This document shows, one piece after another, positions 51,814-58,945 of a DNA stretch of 58,945 nucleotides. The stretch spans positions 1 through 58,945 of the forward strand of contig NZ_BCTX01000028.1 in assembly GCF_001590985.1 (NCBI RefSeq). Direction: 5' to 3'. The notes under the pieces were generated by a model, which saw nothing but the letters and a program-made list of their open reading frames with translations, made no database searches and was not told the origin of the DNA. The position numbers and the translations under genes were made by a program. This stretch comes from Novosphingobium naphthalenivorans NBRC 102051 (GTDB lineage: Bacteria > Pseudomonadota > Alphaproteobacteria > Sphingomonadales > Sphingomonadaceae). Position 1 is the first letter of the stretch. Every line of letters starts with the position of its first letter.

Positions 51814-52509
51814 ATGGAGCAGCTATTCCGAAACGAAGACGGACATACGGACGCATTGGAAAATCGGGATAGCCCATTCGGCTTTACCTGCGGGGCTTGC
51901 TCGCGCTGCTGCTATGACAAGAAAATCCAGATCAATCCCTTCGAGGCCGCCAGTCTTGCCGGTTATCGGGGGATTTCAACTGCGCGACTGCTGAACGAAT
52001 TCACGCTGGATGGCGCGGGTATTTATCTTGCCCAGTCGAGTGATGGGGCCTGCGTGTTCCTTGGTGTTGGGGGCTGCTCCGTTCACCCGGTTCGCCCGCT
52101 GGTTTGCCGGCTCTATCCGCTGGGGAGGATACGCCATGCAAACGGCAGTGAGGATTGGGAACTGCTTGCCCCACATCCCGAATCCGAGGGACAGTTCGAT
52201 ATTGGCGGGACGATCGCGGACTACCTTGCCGCCCAGGATGCATTGGAACTCATCAGCATCGCTGATTCCTATGTCGACTGGGTCAATCGGGCACGCGTGG
52301 TTCTGGCTACCTGTCAGCAGGATGCAGAAGGTGAAGAGGTTCTGGATGCGAGCCTTTTCGACCTCGACCTCAGCGTCAGCGATTATTGTGCGCATCACGG
52401 CCTGGCATCCCCGGAATGCCTGAAAGAGCGCCAGCACATGCATCTCCACATTCTCGGCCAGGAACTGGAAGAACTCGAAGGAGGACATAATGGGCAAAAA
52501 GCATCGTGA
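51814..52509 (+). CDS. YkgJ family cysteine-cluster protein
   Basis: A protein of about 231 residues with a CxxCxxCC metal-binding motif (FTCGACSRCC) and further cysteines at CSVHPVRPLVCRLYPLG. This is the PF03692 (CxxCxxCC) pattern of YkgJ and FliB-like proteins, which bind zinc or iron. FliB is a flagellin lysine methylase, but most members are uncharacterised. The start is uncertain: the ATG at 51814 lacks a good ribosome binding site, and TTG 51736 or ATG 51739 are in frame. Its 3' end overlaps the small exported protein gene by 20 nt. Confidence 0.8.
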   Translation: MEQLFRNEDGHTDALENRDSPFGFTCGACSRCCYDKKIQINPFEAASLAGYRGISTARLLNEFTLDGAGIYLAQSSDGACVFLGVGGCSVHPVRPLVCRLYPLGRIRHANGSEDWELLAPHPESEGQFDIGGTIADYLAAQDALELISIADSYVDWVNRARVVLATCQQDAEGEEVLDASLFDLDLSVSDYCAHHGLASPECLKERQHMHLHILGQELEELEGGHNGQKAS

Positions 52510-52834
52510 TGACACTTCCCAGCTCACCAAATGCCTTGGCGCAGCGGGATTGATCGGCGCAACGCTGGGAATGGGCGCTCCCCCGGCAGGCGCACAAACC
52601 AAGCCTGCGGCACCCGTATCAGATACGAAGGCTTCAGCAGGCAGCGCCGAAGTCAGGATCCGTACTTCGCCTTTGCCAGGTGGCAGCAGCAGGCAGATCA
52701 AGATGGAAAGCGTTGATGGCAGGGGAGATGGATCGTCACTGCAGCAAAAGTTGACGGCGCCAGGCATGAATTCACGCCAGCTCAAGATCAGCTCGCCCAA
52801 AACCCTGCCCGATGGCGTGGCCCCGCCGAAATAA
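52490..52834 (+). CDS. Small exported protein of unknown function
   Basis: A 114-residue protein with the strong site GAAGGAGGACATA before its ATG, inside the end of the YkgJ gene. A signal-like segment (CLGAAGLIGATLGMGAPPAGAQ) precedes a lysine- and serine-rich mature part. That part has two related pieces, SSRQIKMES and NSRQLKISS. I recognise no family. Coupling to the cysteine-cluster protein suggests that it is a partner or a substrate of it. Confidence 0.7.
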   Translation: MGKKHRDDTSQLTKCLGAAGLIGATLGMGAPPAGAQTKPAAPVSDTKASAGSAEVRIRTSPLPGGSSRQIKMESVDGRGDGSSLQQKLTAPGMNSRQLKISSPKTLPDGVAPPK

Positions 52835-52842
52835 CGCGTTGC

Positions 52843-52872
52843 CCCTGCCCGGTGCCACGCCACCGGGCAGGG
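52843..52872. terminator. Hairpin between convergent genes
   Basis: A perfect 12-bp stem CCCTGCCCGGTG/CACCGGGCAGGG has loop CCACGC. It begins 9 nt after the small exported protein stop and lies before the convergent minus-strand gene end. No T run follows, so it is a likely but not classical terminator. Confidence 0.55.
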
Positions 52873-52884
52873 CTGCCAACATGA

Positions 52885-53493
52885 TCAGTCTTGCGGTACG
52901 AAAAAACCTCCACCGGCAAGGCTTTCCGGGTCAGCGGCAGGATAAGCGGCTACCAGGAAGCCGCGCCTGCCTTCGGAGAGGCGGATAGCCGCGCTGAAAA
53001 GCTGCTCTTCGCGCCTGCCGCGCGGCTGAATACGGGCAATCCGCGCCTCTGCCCGCTTCCCGCCGAGAAAAATGCCGGCCGGGACAACCCTATCGCCAAG
53101 CAGAAATGTGTCTCCCGGCAAAAAGGTATCGCCCGGCAGGAACGTGTCTCCGGGCAGCCGCGATTGAGCCTGCAGCAGATCGTCTTCATAGAGATCAGAG
53201 GTCTGCATGGCCTCGATATTGCCGTCCTTCAAACGCAGGAAGTAGAGTGTGACGCCGCCTTTCACAGTCTCGCGGCTCGCGGAAATGAAGATTGATCTGG
53301 CGAGCATCTCCAGCAGTTCTTCGCCGGAGGCACTGATGACCCGCTCCTGGTTGGTGAGCAACGCGAGCGACGCCGCAGGGCTGCGTATCGGCGTGAAGGA
53401 CGGCACCGGCGTGGGGCGGCGGGCTTCGGCGGCTTCCGGCAGGCACAGCACAAGCGATACCGCAATTAGGACGCCAGACAGGATATGACGCAT
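52885..53493 (-). CDS. Exported protein with LPGDTF hexapeptide repeat, unknown function
   Basis: A 202-residue protein with signal peptide ILSGVLIAVSLVLCLPEAAEA. Its middle carries three perfect tandem copies of the hexapeptide LPGDTF (about residues 113-130) and a degenerate fourth, LLGDRV. Codon use differs between copies, so the repeat seems kept at protein level. The C-terminal half (RREEQLFSAAIRLSEGRRGFLVAAYPA) is not recognised. The gene lies convergent to the YkgJ pair and shares its strand with the Yip1-like gene 193 bp upstream. Confidence 0.75.
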   Translation of the reverse strand: MRHILSGVLIAVSLVLCLPEAAEARRPTPVPSFTPIRSPAASLALLTNQERVISASGEELLEMLARSIFISASRETVKGGVTLYFLRLKDGNIEAMQTSDLYEDDLLQAQSRLPGDTFLPGDTFLPGDTFLLGDRVVPAGIFLGGKRAEARIARIQPRGRREEQLFSAAIRLSEGRRGFLVAAYPAADPESLAGGGFFVPQD

Positions 53494-53685
53494 GGGACTG
53501 TCTCCGTAATCTGCTCTCTTCCGTCAAACGCAATCAGAGTGGCATGTCCGCCATCCGCTCTCTTCCTGCCGACCGGACTTTGGCTGTGTTGAATGCTGGC
53601 TTGGTCTTCTGTCCGAGAATAGCCCCAAGGCTAACCGCATGGGCGCGTTCACAGGCCGCGCTGGTCTTGGGCGGATGCCCGCGCT

Positions 53686-54843
53686 TTAACGAGCGAGTCC
53701 GGCAATGCCCGACAGGTCGATATCGCCGATCATGTCACTGATGGTTGCGTAGTCATCAGCCTCGCCCTCTATCGAAATCATGAAGCGATCGCCGAAGGTG
53801 GTGGAATAAGTCCCGTGCCGGGAACTCTTGTTCCATTTCTCGGTCACCATGCGGCCACCCTCGCTGAATGTGCGCGAGAAGCCGTCCGCGGTTTCGCGCT
53901 CGCTTTCGATACCCAGCGCGGCCCCCATCCCGGCGACGGCTCCCAGTGCAGCCATGTCGACCAGTTCCACTTTCACACGGTCGTCTCCCAAGGCGTAGAC
54001 CGCATTGACGGAACTTCCCCTCACCCCGCCAGCCTGTCCCATGCTTGTGCTGGCGATCTCGACGCGCTCGTAGCCCCCCAGGTGCTCGGGCATGTAGGCT
54101 TTCAACTGGTCCGCCGCGATCGGCGTGACCGATGCCTTCCTGGCGGCGTCCTCCATGTGATGCAGCCGCTGTTCCAGATTGCCTGTCACCCTGTCCTTGC
54201 CGATGCCGGGCAGGTTCGCCGTAGGCTCGTAGGATGCGGATCGTCCGGAAACCAGTACCGCGAGCGGCGATACGATCGCCGATGCCACCATGAGCACCAC
54301 GGCTGAAGAAAGCGCGATGACCAGAGTGCAGACCAGTGCCTTTTCGCGCGGCACCTCCATCAACACGGGCAGGCCGGTGTAGAGGAGGTAGAAGCTGTAG
54401 AGGCCCAGCAGCGAGAGAAGCCCCAGCCCCGGGATCAGTTCGAACGCTCCGGCCAGCCAGCTCGCCGTAAGACTGAATGCCGCCAGATTGAAGGCGTTGC
54501 CCCGATGGGCACGGCCTTCGAAGCGGGTAACGACCATGTTGGCGATCAACGCGATCACTGCCAGCGCGACCAGCGACAGCATGTATTGCAGCAGCGCCGT
54601 GGACAGCGCGGACAGAATGCCGGATCTATAGCGGAACAGAAAACCGTGACCGAACACCACGGCCCGGAAGAAGCCGGCAAGCGCTGGAATGGCGGCAAGG
54701 ATCATCGCATAGTTGCGGTAAAGCACCGCAACGCTGGCCGGCGCTTCGCGGATCGCCAGCCATTCGCTTCGCGGTGACAGAATAATCGCCTTCGCCCTGG
54801 CGACGAGATCGAATGAAAGCGCTGCACTTTGCCCTGATTGCAT
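53686..54843 (-). CDS. Yip1 family membrane protein with C-terminal soluble domain
   Basis: A protein of about 385 residues. The N-terminal half fits the Yip1/YIF domain: DLVARAKAIILSPRSEWLAIREAPASVAVLYRNYAMILAAIPALAGF, then helices such as YMLSLVALAVIALIANMVV and LLSLLGLYSFYLLYTGLPVLM. The C-terminal 160 residues are soluble (AYMPEHLGGYERVEIASTSMG, YALGDDRVKVELVDMAALG) and have no family that I recognise. I use the ATG at 54843, because AGGGGGA lies 7 nt upstream; the ATG at 54849 abuts it. The role is unknown. Confidence 0.8.
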   Translation of the reverse strand: MQSGQSAALSFDLVARAKAIILSPRSEWLAIREAPASVAVLYRNYAMILAAIPALAGFFRAVVFGHGFLFRYRSGILSALSTALLQYMLSLVALAVIALIANMVVTRFEGRAHRGNAFNLAAFSLTASWLAGAFELIPGLGLLSLLGLYSFYLLYTGLPVLMEVPREKALVCTLVIALSSAVVLMVASAIVSPLAVLVSGRSASYEPTANLPGIGKDRVTGNLEQRLHHMEDAARKASVTPIAADQLKAYMPEHLGGYERVEIASTSMGQAGGVRGSSVNAVYALGDDRVKVELVDMAALGAVAGMGAALGIESERETADGFSRTFSEGGRMVTEKWNKSSRHGTYSTTFGDRFMISIEGEADDYATISDMIGDIDLSGIAGLAR

Positions 54844-55012
54844 GTTCATTCCCCCTGCATTGCGGACCAGCGCACCTCGTCGGCGAAGGTCACTCTCCAT
54901 CGCCTAACGCAGGATCGGGAATCGAACCGCCACGCCGCGGGAACATGTCCGTGGCGGGTTTGCCCCCCGAACCCCGTTATCCGAAGCAGATCGGCAATCC
55001 GGGGAAATTCGC

Positions 55013-55516
55013 ATGGAAAAATCAGCAGCAGGAACGACACCGGAGTGCGGGATATCACGCCATCGGCGAGCTTTTGTTCCCGCATGGCTGGCAGCGGCGG
55101 CGATCATGGTTCCAGGCAGCGTCGCCGCCGGGACTGCCGGTGCAGGCACTGCGCAAGATTGCACATCCCATGCACAGGAGCTTGAGCAGGATTGGGGCGT
55201 GGACCTCGGCATGGTGCAAGTACCGATGCCCGCGCAGCACCAATTGCGACTGTCCAACGGCATGGAGCCCGATGCCACGTCTCCCGGTTTCGCGCAGATC
55301 GCTGCGGTATCGAGCACGCCGCTTCCTGCGACACAGGCCTACATGCATTGCGCCTACCTGCGTCGCGGGTTCACCATGCGTGCCGCGCAAGAGCACTACA
55401 GCGAATTTGCGGCACCGGACGGCAAGGTTGTGTACCTGTCGTTCGCGCCCGAGGAAGGCGGCACCGGTACATTGATCATGGTGACGCTTTACCTGCCACG
55501 ACAGCCATCTGATTGA
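55013..55516 (+). CDS. Secreted protein of unknown function
   Basis: A 167-residue protein with a basic start and a hydrophobic segment (FVPAWLAAAAIMVPGSVAAG), then a mature part with two cysteines (in QDCTSHAQEL and MHCAYLRRGF) that may form a disulfide. No family is recognised. It lies just before the second ECF-type sigma gene, whose nearest start codon touches its stop, so the two may be co-transcribed. Confidence 0.6.
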   Translation: MEKSAAGTTPECGISRHRRAFVPAWLAAAAIMVPGSVAAGTAGAGTAQDCTSHAQELEQDWGVDLGMVQVPMPAQHQLRLSNGMEPDATSPGFAQIAAVSSTPLPATQAYMHCAYLRRGFTMRAAQEHYSEFAAPDGKVVYLSFAPEEGGTGTLIMVTLYLPRQPSD

Positions 55517-55585
55517 ATGAGTCTTCCCTGCCTTCCCGTTGTGGGCAATATTGCCCTCCGAAATGGTAATGACGGGGGCTGGCCG

Positions 55586-56134
55586 ATGCATGGTCTTACC
55601 GATACCCCGCCGGATACCCGGCGTGTACTTGACCTTGACGGGGAATTACTGGCGGAAACCTACGACACGCTTCGCCGGCTTGCTTCCCGGCAACTGGGAC
55701 GACAGGTCGGTTCCGCTTCACTCAATACCACGCTCGTTGTCCACGAAGCTTGGCTCAAGCTTTCACATGCGGGCAACGCGGCATTCGTCGATCGCGATCA
55801 CTACCTCGCCACCGCGGCACGAGCGATGCGCCAGATCCTGATCGATCATGCGCGGCGCAAGCTCTCGGAAAAACGCGGCGGCGGAGCGATCCATGTGGAG
55901 CTCGACGAACAGCGTGACGTTGCAGAAGCGCTCGATGCCAGGTTCCTGGCGCTGGACGATGCGCTGAAGGGCCTTGCGATCGACGCGCCCGAGCTCGAAG
56001 CCATCGTCGAATGTCGCTTCTTCGCGGGACTGACCGTGGAGGAAACAGCTCGCGCACTTGGCCGCTCCCTTCGCACAGTGGAGCGCCAATGGACACGGGC
56101 AAGGGCCTACCTCGCCCAACAGGTCATCGGCTGA
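55586..56134 (+). CDS. ECF-type sigma factor (Sigma70_ECF/SigK-like) of a kinase-linked pair
   Basis: A sigma factor of about 182 residues of the Sigma70_ECF/TIGR02999 type: ETYDTLRRLASRQLGRQVGSASLNTTLVVHEAWLKL, HYLATAARAMRQILIDHARRKLSEKRGG, and region 4 as IVECRFFAGLTVEETARALGRSLRTVERQWTRARAYL. This group is typically followed by a Ser/Thr kinase instead of an anti-sigma factor, as here (149 nt downstream). A start at 55517 would add 23 residues without sigma character; the ATG at 55586 is preferred. Confidence 0.88.
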   Translation: MHGLTDTPPDTRRVLDLDGELLAETYDTLRRLASRQLGRQVGSASLNTTLVVHEAWLKLSHAGNAAFVDRDHYLATAARAMRQILIDHARRKLSEKRGGGAIHVELDEQRDVAEALDARFLALDDALKGLAIDAPELEAIVECRFFAGLTVEETARALGRSLRTVERQWTRARAYLAQQVIG

Positions 56135-56282
56135 TTGCGAGGCTCGCTCACAAGGTGGCGGGGAATGGCACCAGGCTGCGTTTGGAACTGGAAGACGCCG
56201 CCATGCCACACCGCTCGCGACCCTGCCCAGATTCCCGGTGCGGTGCCCGGAAGAAGATTTTCGCAGTCCAGGGGGCCAATCG

Positions 56283-58742
56283 ATGCCGTCACCACAATCC
56301 CTGCCCGATTTCCGAAAGCGGGTCTCTGAGGCTTTCGAGGCGGCACTCGATGTGGCGGACGATATGCGCTTGGACTGGCTCGCGCAAAACTATGGCAATG
56401 AGCCCGAAGTGGCCGAGCAAGCTGCGCGCCTCCTTGAGCAGGAGGCCGGCAGCCGGGCGCTGTTCTCCAGGCTCGAACGACAGCGCGAGAGCTTGCTGGG
56501 CGACGTCATGTTCGGGGACGAGGAACAGGAAGACCCGCGGCTCGGCGCTTCTTACGGGGCCTGGCGGGTGCTTGCCCATCGCGGCACGGGCGGGCTTGCC
56601 GAAGTCTACGAAGTCAGTCGGGACGATGGACGTTACGAGCAGCGGGCCGCGCTCAAGATCCTGCGCTGCGGCATGTTGGGTGATTACGCTCGCGAACTGT
56701 TCCTGCGCGAGCGGCGCCTGCTGGCCGCGCTCGATCACCCCGGAATCGTGCGCATCCTTGATGCCGGGGAAACCTCCACGGGCGCGCCATGGCTCGTCAT
56801 GGAACTGGCCGAAGGCGAAGCCATCGATCGCTATTGCAACGAACACTGGCTACCGCTTGAAGAACGCCTTTCCCTCATCGCGCAAGTGGCCGATATTCTC
56901 CAGGCTGCCCATGCACGCCTCGTCGTACACGGCGACATCAAGCCCGAACACGTCCTTATCGGCAAAGAAGGCAAGGTGCGCCTGCTCGATTTCGGCATTG
57001 CCCAGGCCCTCGACGAACAGGGGCGGGGTCGGAACGCCGAGGGCTTCACCCCCGAACACGCAAGCCCCGAACAAGCCGCCAGCGATACGCTGGGCACAGC
57101 CAGCGACATCTACCAGCTCGGCCGCCTGCTCGAACAGGTTACAAGGTCCTGCAAAGGTGATGGACGCCTTGATGCCATCGTGGAAAAGGCTTCCCGGCCT
57201 GACCCGGCCGAACGATATGCGGCGATGGCGGACTTTGCAGCCGATATCCGGGCCTTTCTCGCCGATAGTCCGATCGCGGCACGGCCCGACACCCGGAGCG
57301 ATGCCTTCCTGCGTTTCGTGCGTCACAACCGGCTCGCCAGTGCGCTGGTAGTCGCCCTGCTGTTCGGGTCGGGTGGCTGGGCGCTCACCGCTACGCTTTC
57401 CGCACACGCCCTGGAGCGCCAACGCACGCTGGCAGTTAGCGCGGCAGACCGGGAAAGACGGGGCAAGGATGTGCTGCTCGAACTGTTCCGGCGAGCGGAC
57501 ATGCTCGAAGCGGACAGCCTGGGGCTGGAGCCCGGCACGGCAGCGCACATGCTGGACGATACACTTGCCGCCGCCCGCCTGTCGCTGACGGATGATCCGG
57601 CAATGCTCGCGAACCTCATGAACTGGGCCGCCCGGGCGCACATGCGCGCCGGAAACAACGCGCGCGCGCTGGAACTCGCGCAGGAGAGTCTGGATCGGAT
57701 CGGGCAGGCGGGCATGGCCGATACAATGCGCGCCGGTGCCGCTCATGCTTTCCTCGCCAATGCACAGGCCAGAGCGGGCAATGTCGATGCTGCGAAGGTA
57801 AGCCGTGACACGGCCCTGAACCTGCTCACGACCAGCAGTCCCGACGACCGCGCCGCTATCGATCTGCTGATCGCGGCCGCGTGGTCCCGCGAAGGCGACT
57901 GGGAGAAACAGCGAAGCCTGTTCCAGAGCGCGCTTGGCAAAGCCGAAAAGCTGAGAGACAGCAAGGCAATGATCGAGATCCGGTCAGGCCTTGGCCGGGC
58001 GTTAGCGGGTCTTGGCCGTATCGAGGAGGCTCGCTCCCATATCGAGCAGGCGCTGGGCCTAGTACGAGCCAGTTACGGGGCGCGCCATCCCCGCCTCGCA
58101 CTCCCGCTCTCGGACCTGGCGCGGATGGAGGAACGGGCCGGAAATGCCCAGGCAGCCGTGATACTGCACCGCCAGGCGCTTGCCATCAGCGAAGCGGCCT
58201 TCGGGCCTGCGCATGCATCGACGCTGTCGCACCGCAACAACCTCGCGCTGGCGCTGCAGTCTGCAGGACAGCCCGAAGCAGCCATTGCGCAGTTACGCCT
58301 CCTTCTGTCCCAGCAACCTGATGGCCTCGCACGCGGCGAAGTTGCGCAGAACCTGGGAGCAAGCCTTGTCGAGGCCGGGCAATACGCCAGTGCGGAACAA
58401 GTGTTGGCCTTGGCAGAGCGACTGTTTTCAGCCCACCTGCCCGCCGACCATCCGCGCCGCGTCTTTCCCGCGCTCACCCGGTCGGAAATGCGTCTGGCCC
58501 AGCAGCGCTATGCCGAAGCGGAAGCTGATGCGCGCAAGGCCTTCGCGCACCTCGACATGGTGCTTCCATCGGGGCATTTCGCGACAGAAACCGCGCGCTG
58601 TCGGATCGGCATGGCCATGATCGGCGAAGGCCGCAGCGCCGAAGCGGCAGCCTACTTGCGTCCAGCCGTAAAAGCACTCGAAAGTGCCAGGGCACCGGCA
58701 CGGTATCTGGAACCGTGCCGGCGTGCGGATCGCTCCATCTGA
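56283..58742 (+). CDS. Ser/Thr protein kinase with TM segment and TPR repeats
   Basis: An 819-residue protein. The kinase domain (about 90-335) has glycine loop GTGGLAEVY, Lys125 in AALKIL, Glu143 in the alphaC region, catalytic-loop HGDIKPEH (Asp218) and DFG at 236-238. The loop differs from HRDLKPxN: Arg is Gly and Asn is His223, so activity may be weak or altered. A membrane helix follows (LASALVVALLFGSGGWALTATL), then TPR repeats, for example ARSHIEQALGLVRASYGARHPRLALPLSDLARMEERAGNAQAAVILHRQAL. It probably senses a signal and modulates the adjacent sigma factor. The start at 56283 has AGGGGG nearby; the longer frame overlaps the sigma gene. Confidence 0.85.
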   Translation: MPSPQSLPDFRKRVSEAFEAALDVADDMRLDWLAQNYGNEPEVAEQAARLLEQEAGSRALFSRLERQRESLLGDVMFGDEEQEDPRLGASYGAWRVLAHRGTGGLAEVYEVSRDDGRYEQRAALKILRCGMLGDYARELFLRERRLLAALDHPGIVRILDAGETSTGAPWLVMELAEGEAIDRYCNEHWLPLEERLSLIAQVADILQAAHARLVVHGDIKPEHVLIGKEGKVRLLDFGIAQALDEQGRGRNAEGFTPEHASPEQAASDTLGTASDIYQLGRLLEQVTRSCKGDGRLDAIVEKASRPDPAERYAAMADFAADIRAFLADSPIAARPDTRSDAFLRFVRHNRLASALVVALLFGSGGWALTATLSAHALERQRTLAVSAADRERRGKDVLLELFRRADMLEADSLGLEPGTAAHMLDDTLAAARLSLTDDPAMLANLMNWAARAHMRAGNNARALELAQESLDRIGQAGMADTMRAGAAHAFLANAQARAGNVDAAKVSRDTALNLLTTSSPDDRAAIDLLIAAAWSREGDWEKQRSLFQSALGKAEKLRDSKAMIEIRSGLGRALAGLGRIEEARSHIEQALGLVRASYGARHPRLALPLSDLARMEERAGNAQAAVILHRQALAISEAAFGPAHASTLSHRNNLALALQSAGQPEAAIAQLRLLLSQQPDGLARGEVAQNLGASLVEAGQYASAEQVLALAERLFSAHLPADHPRRVFPALTRSEMRLAQQRYAEAEADARKAFAHLDMVLPSGHFATETARCRIGMAMIGEGRSAEAAAYLRPAVKALESARAPARYLEPCRRADRSI

Positions 58743-58753
58743 AGTTTGACGGG

Positions 58754-58945
58754 TCAGTCCCAGGGCGCCCCGGTTACGGCAAGGATCACCTGGTTCACGC
58801 CGTCAGGCTTCAAGTGGACTTGCAGGTTGGCTGCATTGCTCATGTCGCGGCTGAAGCTGGCGAGCAGAAGCTTGTCCGAATGGGATTGCAGCCGTTCGGC
58901 TTCCAGTCCCTTGCTTTTGGCCCAGGCGACGACAGCATCGGCCAA
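58754..58945 (-). CDS. Partial hypothetical protein, truncated at the window end
   Basis: The visible 63 residues (LADAVVAWAKSKGLEAERLQSHSDKLLLASF...VNQVILAVTGAPWD) are the C-terminal part of a gene that continues past the window. The first visible codon is TTG and is unlikely to be the start. No family is recognised. It is convergent with the kinase gene. Confidence 0.55.
   Translation of the reverse strand: MADAVVAWAKSKGLEAERLQSHSDKLLLASFSRDMSNAANLQVHLKPDGVNQVILAVTGAPWD

Noticed and set aside
53099..53165. A CRISPR-like short repeat
   Set aside because: The repeats are contiguous 18-nt units inside an exported protein frame (LPGDTF) with no spacers and no cas genes nearby.

Overview
The window reads as chromosomal DNA of a GC-rich sphingomonad-type alphaproteobacterium (Novosphingobium/Sphingobium-like). 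This assignment is inference. It rests on three TonB-dependent receptors, a TPR-sulfotransferase next to one of them, high GC with strong GC3 bias, short palindromic CTCTCCCC...GGGGAGAG intergenic units, and Sphingomonadales-type ECF sigma/kinase neighbours. I saw no rRNA, tRNA, CRISPR array, transposase or phage gene. The window ends inside a gene (58754-58945, minus strand).

Region 1 (275-14578, minus strand) is a long uptake-and-catabolism block. In transcription order it holds a siderophore-type TonB receptor, a PepSY-TM membrane protein and a GhrA-like 2-hydroxyacid dehydrogenase. After a 153-bp gap come a type II HAD hydrolase, a PuuB-like amine oxidase, a complete PepT/Dpp-type ABC importer, and a three-gene FAD/[2Fe-2S] set resembling opine oxidase, hydroxyproline dehydrogenase or HcnABC. 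Seven successive junctions are 4-nt stop/start overlaps. I infer import and C-N bond oxidation of an amino-acid-derived compound, possibly a metal chelator or opine. A clear terminator (14840-14870) separates this block from a DUF1624-like membrane acyltransferase and a DUF4198 protein.

Region 2 (17226-31086) looks like a periplasmic amine-oxidation module. On the minus strand are a cytochrome c, an IorA-like [2Fe-2S] protein and an IorB-like Mo-hydroxylase with a Tat signal. Divergently, on the plus strand, are a TetR regulator and an MFS carrier, then a full quinohemoprotein amine dehydrogenase operon in the order qhpA-D-C-B-G-F-E. QhpC keeps every residue needed for the Cys-Trp quinone cofactor and the thioether cross-links. 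A plausible joint role is amine to aldehyde (QHNDH) to acid (Mo enzyme), with electrons passed to c-type cytochromes.

Region 3 (31187-46729) holds three sets. A TonB receptor is divergent from a TPR-sulfotransferase. A LysR regulator is followed by a GMC oxidoreductase, a TonB receptor and an MFS carrier, with two copies of a related 17-bp palindrome placed before the GMC and receptor genes. A GlxA-type AraC regulator is divergent from a small membrane protein coupled to a second GMC-type oxidoreductase.

Region 4 (46847-58945) is a stress and signalling region. An ECF sigma/anti-sigma pair is divergent from a catalase-like protein and a cytochrome b561. Three promoters with identical GGAAT-N16-TGTCT spacing link this sigma factor to itself, to the catalase operon and to an outer-membrane beta-barrel gene. 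That barrel gene has a +1 frameshift in a G7 tract. Then follow a YkgJ-type cysteine-cluster protein with a small exported partner, an exported protein with an LPGDTF repeat, a Yip1-like membrane protein, and a second ECF-type sigma factor followed by a TPR-bearing Ser/Thr kinase with an atypical catalytic loop.

Most large reading frames opposite these genes are GC-driven shadows and were left out.
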